A stretch of 64,000 bases of DNA. It comes from Fenollaria timonensis (GTDB lineage Bacteria; Bacillota; Clostridia; Tissierellales; Peptoniphilaceae). The notes below the pieces were generated by a model. It saw only the letters and a list, made by a program, of their open reading frames with translations, was not told the DNA's origin and did no database searches. This document shows positions 34,053-41,861 of the stretch, piece by piece; position 1 is the first letter of the stretch, and each line of letters opens with the position of its first letter. The DNA lies in contig NZ_LN898230.1 of NCBI RefSeq assembly GCF_001457835.1, forward strand, positions 947,600 through 1,011,599, written 5' to 3'. The position numbers and the translations under genes are program-made.

Positions 34053-34998
34053 TTAATTTAACCTCCGAAACATTTAAATTATTATATAGATTTTTTTCAT
34101 AAAAATTTTCATTAGAAATATCAAAAAATAATTTACATAACTCACAAGAAGATGTAATCATTTCTGGCATCGACAGACATCCGTAATCTTTGAATAATTT
34201 TATATAATAATTAAATCCTTTGTTTCTTAAAATTTTTAACTTTTTATTATCATTAATAGCTTTAAGAGCGTCAGCTACAGTTTTGATATCATAATATATG
34301 GAGCCTACAGATAAACTTGTACTATATACAACTGGGCAACAACACGGCCAAACAGTGCCATCATACTTAACGCTAAAAGTGTGTCCTTTCCTGCATACAG
34401 GCATTTGTTCCATATTTCTTTTTATTAAATCTTTTTCAAGCACTATATTATCAGCTCTTCCTACTTTATCACAAGACATAAAATTTATTGGAACATTAGA
34501 AATGCTATCACCTAATAAATCAATTAAATCTCCTATTTTTGAATTCTTCAATACAACTGATTGTACACTTGGATATAAGTTAAGCCTTTTAGCAACGATT
34601 AATATATTTTTGATGTTTTCACAAGATATATACTCATTATGAAATTCATCAAAACTTACACCGATTCGTTTTAACCCACAGATTTTTAATTCTGTTAAAG
34701 TATTAAGAACATCCAAAAAATCATTTGCCCAAAACCCATTAGTTATTACTGTAGTATTTTTATTATTTTCACTGCATATTTTAATATATTTTTTTAGTCT
34801 ATTATAATATAAGAAAGGCTCCCCTCCAGAAAAATGGACCCATTGTATTTCTTTTGAATCTTTCAACGAATACAAATAATTACTAATATATTCATCATTA
34901 ATTAGCTCATTAGACTCAATTGTTGAATCGAAACAGCATATGTTACATTTTGTAGTACATTTGTTTCCAATTAAAACAACCATTTCCGAATAATTCAT
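34042..34998 (-). CDS. Radical SAM protein B, paralogue of A
   Basis: 318 residues. The cluster motif is CTTKCNIC (about 14-21), then FSGGEPFLYY near 60, TNGFWANDF, GVSFDEFHNEYIS, DGTVWPCCCPVV and SSCELCKLFF. It shares the whole architecture of protein A but differs at many positions, so the pair is an old duplication rather than a recent copy. Two epimerase-like enzymes for one short precursor suggest different target residues or a heteromeric enzyme. Confidence 0.82.
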   Translation of the reverse strand: MNYSEMVVLIGNKCTTKCNICCFDSTIESNELINDEYISNYLYSLKDSKEIQWVHFSGGEPFLYYNRLKKYIKICSENNKNTTVITNGFWANDFLDVLNTLTELKICGLKRIGVSFDEFHNEYISCENIKNILIVAKRLNLYPSVQSVVLKNSKIGDLIDLLGDSISNVPINFMSCDKVGRADNIVLEKDLIKRNMEQMPVCRKGHTFSVKYDGTVWPCCCPVVYSTSLSVGSIYYDIKTVADALKAINDNKKLKILRNKGFNYYIKLFKDYGCLSMPEMITSSCELCKLFFDISNENFYEKNLYNNLNVSEVKLNAL

Positions 34999-35557
34999 CT
35001 AATCACTTTCTTTCTTAATTATATGTTTTACTTTAACATTTTTACCAATTCTATACAATTTAATATAATAATCTTCTTTAACATAAACCTTATCCTTCAA
35101 TAATTTTTGAACATTAAATTTAAACATTTTTACATCTTCAATCTTATCTCCTAAAAAAAAGTTTAATTTAGATTCATCATAATATAATGATGCAAAATAT
35201 ATGTCTTTACTCTCATTTGGGACTTTCTCTTTTTCTAAATAATCTATAATTAAATCATTTATTTTAGGCAACAAATATTTTGATTTATCTACAGTTCTAT
35301 CTATATAATCTATCGACCTATAAATATCAAAAAATTTCTTCAATATCTCGTCCGTTCTATAATATAATTCTTCTAACGAATAGATATTTAAAAGTATACA
35401 TAAAGTATTATAATAAAAATCTGACATAGTATTTAATAGTTCTATAAAATAATCAAATCTACAAAATTTATTCTTTACTTCTGAATCGTATGTATAATAT
35501 TGTGAAAAAATTTTTGGGTATTTAATTATAATATTTTTATAAATTGCAACAATAAGT
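34999..35557 (-). pseudogene. Remnant of a larger gene cut by the IS30 element (possible C-terminal part of the B12 radical SAM protein)
   Basis: An ATG at 35427 would give 142 residues, but it has no ribosome site. The same frame is open upstream for 44 more codons, reaching the IS30 boundary (KYPKIFSQYYTYD, FIELLNTM). It is helical, rich in Tyr/Lys/Asp and of unknown family. Removing the IS30 and one copy of its target duplication, then adding one A to the A5 tract at 35534-35538, makes one continuous frame with the B12 radical SAM gene. I infer one broken gene, though a separate truncated gene is possible. Confidence 0.5.
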
Positions 35558-35596
35558 TAGCCACCCAGACATCATATAGACTAAATGTATAGTATA

Positions 35597-35641
35597 GCTT
35601 AAAAGTATTTATTTTTATTAAACTAGATACTTTTAAGCTGT
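35597..35641 (-). terminator. Hairpin at the end of the IS30 transposase gene
   Basis: AGCTTAAAAGTAT/ATACTTTTAAGCT, a 13-bp perfect stem that includes the last codons of the transposase. It probably ends its transcript. Confidence 0.55.
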
Positions 35642-36702
35642 TTTATTTCCTTTATGAACTCTTCTTTTGCAGTTTTGTAATTAAAGATTTTTCTTGGCAA
35701 ATTATTCATCCACTCGTTTATTCTGTATATTTTTTCTTTTGATACTTCTTCTATTGATGTGCCTTTTTGTATAAATCTTCGTATTAATTTATGTTGACAT
35801 TCACTAGTTCCTCTTTCCCATGATGTATATGGATGACAAAAATATATATCTACATATTCTGCTAATTCTGATAAGCTTGAAAATTCTGAACCATTATCTG
35901 ATGTTATACTTTTAAATATTTCTTTGTTTAACTGCGCATTATCTTTTAAGAATTTAAGTCCAATGTCTACTGCATCGGGTGTTTTTCCATGTATTTTTAT
36001 CAGCTTTTCATATCTTGTTTTTCTTTCTACTAATGTAAGTAGTACTGGATCTGTCTTTTTCTTTTTACCTATAACTGTATCTATTTCCCAGTGGCCGAAT
36101 TCTTCTCTTGTTTGTATTTTATCTGGTCTTTCTTCTATGGATATGCCAAGCTTTTTCTTGTTTTGTCTTGTTCTTCTTGTGCTATTTTTGTTTTTTCTCT
36201 TTACTTTTTCTAGTAGATCTATATTTTTTGTTTTCATTAGTGACTTATTTATCCAGTTGTAGAGGCTTTTTGTTGATGGTATTTCTGATGATGGAAAGAG
36301 TCTATTTGCTTTTGCGTATCCAACACATACATCTGGAGACCATTTATCTTTTAACATTTTATTGTCTGCCCATTTAAGAAATTCGACTATATCTATATAT
36401 TTTGGTCTTCTTCCGCAAGAAGATCTATTGTTTATATATACCTCATAATTAGTTAAGGCAAAGTATTTTTCATCGTAGTAAGTATATGTTTTGTTATTAC
36501 TTTTTATTATTCTCTTTTGCTTTACTGTGCCTTTCTTTATTGCGTTGTTTATTGTCTGCGGGGCTCTATTTAGCCTTCTTGCTATCTCTCTGTTGCTATG
36601 TCCATCTATTTTCCATGCCTGTATTAATGACATTTCATGTAGTGATAGATGTGAATTTTTCTTGCGTTCTGTAAATTCTATGGTATAATTTATATGAGTC
36701 AT
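35623..36702 (-). CDS. IS30-family transposase
   Basis: About 359 residues. The N-terminal helix-turn-helix has HLSLHEMSLIQAWKIDGHSNREIARRLNR (split: LSLHEMSLIQ, GHSNREIARRLNR). The DDE catalytic core shows GHWEIDTVIGKKKK, SITSDNGSEFSSL and the glutamate region SWERGTSECQHKLIRRF. The start at 36702 is supported by GGAGG six bases upstream; the longer frame to 36759 is not. It looks intact and possibly active. Confidence 0.93.
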   Translation of the reverse strand: MTHINYTIEFTERKKNSHLSLHEMSLIQAWKIDGHSNREIARRLNRAPQTINNAIKKGTVKQKRIIKSNNKTYTYYDEKYFALTNYEVYINNRSSCGRRPKYIDIVEFLKWADNKMLKDKWSPDVCVGYAKANRLFPSSEIPSTKSLYNWINKSLMKTKNIDLLEKVKRKNKNSTRRTRQNKKKLGISIEERPDKIQTREEFGHWEIDTVIGKKKKTDPVLLTLVERKTRYEKLIKIHGKTPDAVDIGLKFLKDNAQLNKEIFKSITSDNGSEFSSLSELAEYVDIYFCHPYTSWERGTSECQHKLIRRFIQKGTSIEEVSKEKIYRINEWMNNLPRKIFNYKTAKEEFIKEIKQLKSI

Positions 36703-36768
36703 GTGTACCTCCGTATAGTTGTTTTTTTGTTTGTTACTAATACTATACCATATGTACACATGATTTTT

Positions 36769-38052
36769 TTATTTGGTGGCTAAGTTAATTATACAATCTT
36801 CCATTATAATATTTTTTATTTCTTTTAAATTTATATTTAAATATGTCATTTCAGTGGCTTTTTCATCAAAATACATTCTGTTTATAATCTTTTCAGTATC
36901 TGCTGTTCCAGGTAATGGCATAAATTTATGTAGTTGTATATTAGTTACTCCAGATTTGAATAAATTTTCCATTAATTTTATAGTCTCTCTAAAATCTTCT
37001 ATAGTCTCATCTGGCAAACAAAATATAAAAGATGTTGTTAGCTTTATATTAGTATTTAGAATAATATGTTTAATTTTAGTCAATGCGTTGCTTAAATTTA
37101 GATTTTTATTCATAACTTTTTGCATACGTTTAGATCCACTCTCTAAACCTAAGTAAATTGATTTACAACCAGACATATCCATAAAATCAATTAACTCATT
37201 ATCCAAAGTGTCAATTCTACAAGAACATTTCCAAGTATAATTTTTTCTGTTTTCGATTAAATGTTTACAGAATTTAATAATATAATCTCTATCTGCTGTA
37301 AACATATCATGTTGAATTGCAAAATCTTTAATACCATATAATTTATTAGCTTTATCCATTTCTTCAAATATACTATTTAATTTTTTTACTCTATACTTTC
37401 TTCCCCAAAAAGTACTTGTCGTACAAAATGAGCACCCGAAAGGACATCCCCTTCCACCTTCAATGTTAAATTCGCTTTCTTCACTCAAGGTAAATGGCGA
37501 AAAATCAAAAACTGTATAGTTAGATAAATCTTCATCAGTCAGTATATTCTGATTTTTTATATAATGTATTTTTCCATTTTTAACAGATGCTACTCCTGGC
37601 AATAATGATATATCTTCTTCTCTCATCATTTTATCAATTAAAATTTTTATATATTTTTCTGACTCGCCAATACAAATTGCATCTATAAAATCAAAATTCT
37701 CAAAGCATTCTCTATATACAATTGATGCGTGTGGCCCTCCAAATATAATCCTAATGTTTTTATTTTTTTCGTTTATGTATTTAGCTGTAAGAAGTGTGAT
37801 AACGAAAGCATTGCATATTGTATAAAATCCAACTACTTTAGGTTTTCTACTTAATATGTAATCTCCCATTATTCTTATATTTTCTTCTAAATTATCTGAA
37901 TATTTTAATTTCCCAATCTTATTCATTAAATCAAAATTGATGTATTCAACATCATAAGTCTCTTTTAGTATATCCCTTATTATGAATTGACCAATATGAA
38001 AACTATCCTTATCAGAAAAATAAACTGCGTTTACTAATAAAATTTCACACAT
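36769..38052 (-). CDS. B12-binding radical SAM protein, 3' end altered by IS30
   Basis: 427 residues. An N-terminal cobalamin-binding Rossmann domain (about 1-140; VVGFYTICNAF, IIFGGPHASIVY, ICIGESEKYI) is followed by a radical SAM core with CPFGCSFC (CX3CX2C) near 208, in GGRGCPFGCSFCTTSTFWG. Related enzymes methylate unactivated carbons or do other B12-assisted chemistry, often on RiPPs. The last codons (ATK, stop) lie inside the IS30 end, so the native C-terminus is lost. The catalytic domains are complete, so activity may survive. It heads the peptide locus and may modify the precursor (inference). Confidence 0.8.
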   Translation of the reverse strand: MCEILLVNAVYFSDKDSFHIGQFIIRDILKETYDVEYINFDLMNKIGKLKYSDNLEENIRIMGDYILSRKPKVVGFYTICNAFVITLLTAKYINEKNKNIRIIFGGPHASIVYRECFENFDFIDAICIGESEKYIKILIDKMMREEDISLLPGVASVKNGKIHYIKNQNILTDEDLSNYTVFDFSPFTLSEESEFNIEGGRGCPFGCSFCTTSTFWGRKYRVKKLNSIFEEMDKANKLYGIKDFAIQHDMFTADRDYIIKFCKHLIENRKNYTWKCSCRIDTLDNELIDFMDMSGCKSIYLGLESGSKRMQKVMNKNLNLSNALTKIKHIILNTNIKLTTSFIFCLPDETIEDFRETIKLMENLFKSGVTNIQLHKFMPLPGTADTEKIINRMYFDEKATEMTYLNINLKEIKNIIMEDCIINLATK

Positions 38053-38094
38053 ATATATTACCTCATTTGAAATTAATTTACTTTCTTTATGTTT

Positions 38095-38100
38095 ATTCTA
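38095..38100 (-). promoter_or_regulatory. Possible -10 box of the peptide locus
   Basis: TAGAAT on the minus strand, 43 bases before the start codon of the B12 radical SAM gene and directly after the tandem 11-bp repeats, which take the place of a -35 box. Confidence 0.35.
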
Positions 38101-38104
38101 AGCC

Positions 38105-38148
38105 TTAAATATAAAGTTTAAGTAAAGTTTGTATAAAGTTTGTGTAAA
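38105..38148 (-). promoter_or_regulatory. Four tandem 11-bp repeats, activator-site candidate
   Basis: On the minus strand the units are TTTACACAAAC, TTTATACAAAC, TTTACTTAAAC and TTTATATTTAA, contiguous and in phase. Direct repeats of 11 bp are the usual binding pattern of OmpR/PhoB-type response regulators. They lie just upstream of the B12 radical SAM gene where an activator would sit. The rest of 38053-38321 shows only the cbiB terminator. Confidence 0.55.
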
Positions 38149-38276
38149 CTATTTTAAATAAAGTATTAAATTAATTTTCACCTTCGTGATTCAAAACACG
38201 GACAAAGGCATTTGAGTGCTATATAATATGAACATACTTTTCAAAAAATAATTTCCTAAAAATTTAGCTTACTAAA

Positions 38277-38320
38277 AAATGCACAGATGTAAAACAATTG
38301 TTTTGACATAAGTGCATTTT
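38277..38320 (-). terminator. cbiB operon terminator
   Basis: A long imperfect stem (AAATGCAC...GTGCATTT, with inner TGTCAAAACA/TGTTTTACA pairing) ends in a T run on the minus strand, just after the cbiB stop. Confidence 0.7.
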
Positions 38321-38321
38321 T

Positions 38322-39281
38322 TTATTTTAGTATTAATTTTAAATATATAGCTGCGATAACTATAACTAGTAAAGCAAGTGCCTTATACATCGCCTTTATG
38401 GTGAAGTAAACGCCAAGGCTATTAACTTCGCCATCTATATCGCCAATATATGGTTTATCGAATATTTTGGAAAAATATTTATGTGGTCCACCTAAACGAA
38501 TTTTTAAAAGTCCCGCTATAGGCGCTTCAAGGAAGGCACTATTTGGGCTTGCGTGTGCATATCTATACTTAAAAAACGTTTGACACGCGTAGAGAATATT
38601 TTTATTGAAGATGTTCGTGATTAATATTAGAAGCGCACTTAATCTTGCTGGCACTAGATTGACCAGGTCATCTATCTTTGCTGCGAAAAAACCAAGATCG
38701 CCATATTTTTCGTTCTTGTAGCCCCACATCGAGTCCATGGTATTGATAAATTTATAAACCAAGCCAAGTGGTGTATATATCGCGATGTAGATAAGCGGCG
38801 CGATGACGCCATCAGAAGTATTTTCAGCGACTGTCTCTATACACGCTTTAAGTATCTCTTCTTCACTTAATTCACTTGTGTCACGGCCAACTATGTAGGA
38901 GAGCCTCTTGCGGCCTCTCTCTAGCGAATGGCCTAACTCTTTTACGACCATATCTGCCTCGAAGTGAAGCGAGCGTGCTGCTAAGCACACGTAGACCATG
39001 TATGAAGTGTAGATTAGATACAAATATTTATTGATCTTAAATAATATTATTGCCAAGTAACCAAACAAAAAGGCAAGGCTCATGTTGAATAGTACTGCGA
39101 TTAAGCCAAGTACTTTCATATAGCCGCCTCTTGCTCCTGTCCTTCGAATTAATTTTTCTTCATAGCTAATAATATTACCCATGACCTTAACTGGATGAAA
39201 AAAGTTATATGGGTCGCCTAAAATCAAATCAAGTACCACGCCAATAAGTATGGCGATGAGTTTATAAGCCAAGTATTGCAT
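38322..39281 (-). CDS. cbiB: Adenosylcobinamide-phosphate synthase
   Basis: 319 residues, integral membrane protein that attaches aminopropanol (phosphate) to cobyric acid. Family signatures are VLDLILGDPYNFFHPVKVMG near 17-36, YIVGRDTSELSEEE near 128, ACIETVAENTSDGVIAPL near 148-165 and SPNSAFLEAPIAGLL near 242. It overlaps the CobQ-like gene by 20 bases. Confidence 0.95.
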   Translation of the reverse strand: MQYLAYKLIAILIGVVLDLILGDPYNFFHPVKVMGNIISYEEKLIRRTGARGGYMKVLGLIAVLFNMSLAFLFGYLAIILFKINKYLYLIYTSYMVYVCLAARSLHFEADMVVKELGHSLERGRKRLSYIVGRDTSELSEEEILKACIETVAENTSDGVIAPLIYIAIYTPLGLVYKFINTMDSMWGYKNEKYGDLGFFAAKIDDLVNLVPARLSALLILITNIFNKNILYACQTFFKYRYAHASPNSAFLEAPIAGLLKIRLGGPHKYFSKIFDKPYIGDIDGEVNSLGVYFTIKAMYKALALLVIVIAAIYLKLILK

Positions 39282-40101
39282 TTAACTTATCTATATCGAT
39301 GGCTTCTTCAAATACTTTAGCTAGCCTATCGATCTCATTATTCATCGCATCGTGCTCTGCCATGTGAGCGTTGACCGCCTTTTCGTAGTCATGTAGCGAG
39401 TCTTCGTCCGCTATCTCAAGCTTTGTATATGGCACTATGCCGAGACAATCAAGGTCTGTTAGCTCGTGAAGCTTTTTTATGCCTTCATCAAGTAAGCTCG
39501 CATCGCCTCTAAACTTGTTGATGATGTAGCCCTTTATTCTTGATCTATCTTTTTCGTCAAGTATCATGTATGTGCCGTAGATTGAAGCAAAGACGCCGCC
39601 CTTATCTATATCTGCGACTATAATTGCGTTACTATCAGCAAGTTCAGCCATGCCAGTATTAACGAAATCATCCTCAAGTAAATTTATCTCAGCTGGTGAA
39701 CCAGCTCCTTCTATAATCATGACATCATATTTTTTTTCAAGCTCTTCAAAAACTTCTTTAACCTTAGCTTTTAGTTCTTTCTTAATCGAGTAGTACTCCT
39801 TTGTATTCATGTGCTTATATAATTTGCCAAGCACATAGACGTCGCTACCTGTATCTGACGATGGCACTAGAAGTATCGGGTTCATGTACTCGTCCGCCTC
39901 TATGCCAGCAGCGTAGGCTTGTATCGCTTGTGCGTTGCTAATCAGCTTTCCGTCTTGAAGCTTAAATGAGTTTCTCGACATGTTTTGTGATTTAAACGGA
40001 CATACCTTGTAGCCCTTGTCTTTATAGTATCTGCACATAGCAGTCGCTATCGTCGACTTACCTGCGGACGATGTCGTTCCATATATCATTATCTTTGCCA
40101 T
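39262..40101 (-). CDS. cobQ: CobQ-like cobyric acid synthase lacking the glutaminase domain
   Basis: 279 residues; normal CobQ/CbiP has about 490-510. The ATP-binding synthetase domain is complete: GTTSSAGKSTIATAMCRYY, PFKSQNMSRNSF, MNPILLVPSSDTGSDV, IIEGAGSPAEINL, DIDKGGVFASIYGT and INKFRGD, ending at DEDSLHD, where the normal protein enters its glutamine amidotransferase domain. That domain is missing. The remaining C-terminal part (NEIDRLAKVFEEAIDIDKLN) resembles the extreme C-terminus of clostridial CobQ. This looks like a clean internal deletion, and the enzyme would need ammonia or a separate glutaminase. Confidence 0.88.
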   Translation of the reverse strand: MAKIMIYGTTSSAGKSTIATAMCRYYKDKGYKVCPFKSQNMSRNSFKLQDGKLISNAQAIQAYAAGIEADEYMNPILLVPSSDTGSDVYVLGKLYKHMNTKEYYSIKKELKAKVKEVFEELEKKYDVMIIEGAGSPAEINLLEDDFVNTGMAELADSNAIIVADIDKGGVFASIYGTYMILDEKDRSRIKGYIINKFRGDASLLDEGIKKLHELTDLDCLGIVPYTKLEIADEDSLHDYEKAVNAHMAEHDAMNNEIDRLAKVFEEAIDIDKLNAILGL

Positions 40102-40509
40102 TTAAAATTCCTCTTCGTTGTATTCGATAGTGCCTAAATCAGTTTCAATCGCAATTAAACTTTTCTTCCACTCTCTATATTTAGCCACTTCTTCGCTTAT
40201 AGACTTAATTAGTATTGACACGCCAAATATTTTCGATGCTATAGTGAAGAAAGCATTTTTCTTAAATGAATTTGGATACAAAACTATAAGCAGACCCGAA
40301 ATGATAAATACTAAGTTTTTATTGTCAATACCTTTGTACTTGCCATTGTAATAGTCTTTGACAAGGTCCAAAAAGTCATTCAATAGGTCTTGGTACTTTG
40401 CCAAATCAGTATTTGTTTTGATTGCTTCACCAATGCCTTCAATCTTGTTCATGGCTTCATCCTTATTGAAATTACCAATGTTCATGTCTTTTAAAAAATC
40501 AAAGTTCAT
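40102..40509 (-). CDS. Small membrane protein, YkvA/DUF1232-like
   Basis: 135 residues. A helical N-terminal part precedes NKNLVFIISGLLIVLYPNSF, which resembles the DUF1232 membrane segment (a pattern of the type ...LLYxxxPxD), with a weakly hydrophobic stretch after it and an acidic tail. Function unknown. It sits two bases after the histidine kinase gene and directly before the CobQ-like gene, so all are co-transcribed. Confidence 0.6.
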   Translation of the reverse strand: MNFDFLKDMNIGNFNKDEAMNKIEGIGEAIKTNTDLAKYQDLLNDFLDLVKDYYNGKYKGIDNKNLVFIISGLLIVLYPNSFKKNAFFTIASKIFGVSILIKSISEEVAKYREWKKSLIAIETDLGTIEYNEEEF

Positions 40510-40511
40510 AT

Positions 40512-41861
40512 CTACACTCCCTTTTTTAATACAAAATAAAAATTCGATCCTTTTCCGTAACTGCTCTCTACGCCAAACTCTGCCTTGTGAAGCAAAAGCA
40601 CTTCGCGTGCGATGTATAGGCCGAGTCCTGTCGCATACTTTTTAAGCTCATGGTTAGCGCTCGAGATGTAGTAGCGGTCCCAAACCCTCTTGATGTCCTC
40701 TTCCTTGATGCCCATGCCGTGGTCGATAACCTCGTATCTAACGCCATTTGCCTCCTCAGTGATCCTTACAAGAACATCTTTATCCTCTGGTGAGTAATTT
40801 ATAGCGTTTGATAAATAATTATATATAACGCTTCTAATTTTCTTCTCATCAGCCATGACCATGGTAGAGCCACTTACGTCTAATTTAATTCTCTCTCTAT
40901 TTTCAGCAGTATTTAATTTATCTATAAGATCCTTGGAAATGGCTTCGAGCGAAATTCTTTTTAATTCAAGTTCACCAAGGGCGCTTACGTTCTTTGATGC
41001 TTCAAGCATCTCGTTAATCATGCCGTTTAATCTATCTGCCTCTGTGATGATGGTGTCGAGATTATCTTCACGCTTTTCTTTATTATCGCCTGTTATGTCC
41101 TTAATCATCTCAGCATAAGACTTTATCACGCTTAGAGGCGTCTTGAAGTCATGCGATACATTAGCAATGATATTCTCGCGAAAGTCCATAGTCCTCTTTA
41201 AATCGTCATTTGCACTCTCGAGACTCTTCTTTAGCTCTTCAATCTCTTCGTAGCCGCCCTCTTCTTCTATGGAAAAGCTCTTTGTACCAAGAAATTTGGA
41301 CGCTTCTGAAAGATTTTTGATTGGCTTAGTAAGTTTCTTTGCCAAAAAATACGAAAGAGCAAGAGCTAAAACTATTGCAACGAGACTTATGTATAAAAGT
41401 TCTTCCTTTAGCATCTTCTTTACTGAGCCATCTTCATCGAGATTGTCAATAAGCTTCATATATAGTTTTGCATTAACTGTTTCGTATCTCTTTAAAAAGA
41501 CTAGGTACTCTCTATCGTCATGCTTCTTGATGTAGTCTATGCTATCCTCATTGCTTTTAACAAAATCAAGGTCTTCCTTATCAAGCTCAATTAGATAATT
41601 TGGGTACAAAACTAGACCATTCTCATCAAAAATAATTATGCCAAGCCTTGTTTTGCTCGTGGCGTTATTTAAATATGAGACGAGATCAGTTCCTGAATAA
41701 GAAGAAATTTCTTTTTCAGTGTTTTGAATGAGCTCCCTCTTCTTTTGTGTGTATATCTCTTTGAAGAAAACTATGTTAAACAGCCACATTGTTGATAGTA
41801 TCAGTATTGTGAATATCAAAAAGTAGCTTATTAACTTTGTGAATAATGATTTATTCTTCAT
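40512..41861 (-). CDS. Membrane sensor histidine kinase
   Basis: About 449 residues. Two membrane segments (about 8-30 and 155-175) enclose an extracellular sensor. A HAMP-like linker follows, then the phospho-acceptor helix NVSHDFKTPLSVIKSYAEM and an ATPase domain with NYLSNAINYSPEDKDV (N box), HGMGIKEEDIKRVWDRYY (G1/F) and GLGLYIAREVL (G2). The ATG at 41861 has GGAG upstream and overlaps the regulator gene by 11 bases. Partner of the regulator upstream. The signal is unknown. Confidence 0.9.
   Translation of the reverse strand: MKNKSLFTKLISYFLIFTILILSTMWLFNIVFFKEIYTQKKRELIQNTEKEISSYSGTDLVSYLNNATSKTRLGIIIFDENGLVLYPNYLIELDKEDLDFVKSNEDSIDYIKKHDDREYLVFLKRYETVNAKLYMKLIDNLDEDGSVKKMLKEELLYISLVAIVLALALSYFLAKKLTKPIKNLSEASKFLGTKSFSIEEEGGYEEIEELKKSLESANDDLKRTMDFRENIIANVSHDFKTPLSVIKSYAEMIKDITGDNKEKREDNLDTIITEADRLNGMINEMLEASKNVSALGELELKRISLEAISKDLIDKLNTAENRERIKLDVSGSTMVMADEKKIRSVIYNYLSNAINYSPEDKDVLVRITEEANGVRYEVIDHGMGIKEEDIKRVWDRYYISSANHELKKYATGLGLYIAREVLLLHKAEFGVESSYGKGSNFYFVLKKGV

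Larger units (their letters stand above)
35558..36782 (-). mobile_element. IS30-family insertion sequence
   Basis: About 1225 bp with one transposase gene. The ends carry inverted TAGCCACC (35558-35565 and, inverted, 36775-36782). The element is flanked by AGT direct repeats at 35555-35557 and 36783-36785, nested in a longer direct repeat TAAGTTA (35553-35559 and 36781-36787). A 3-bp duplication fits the family. It sits at the 3' end of the B12 radical SAM gene. Confidence 0.8.

Noticed and set aside
35553-36787. 7-bp target duplication TAAGTTA for the IS30 element
   Set aside because: IS30 elements make 2-3 bp duplications; the 7-bp match can arise because the tips (TA...TA) extend an AGT duplication by chance.
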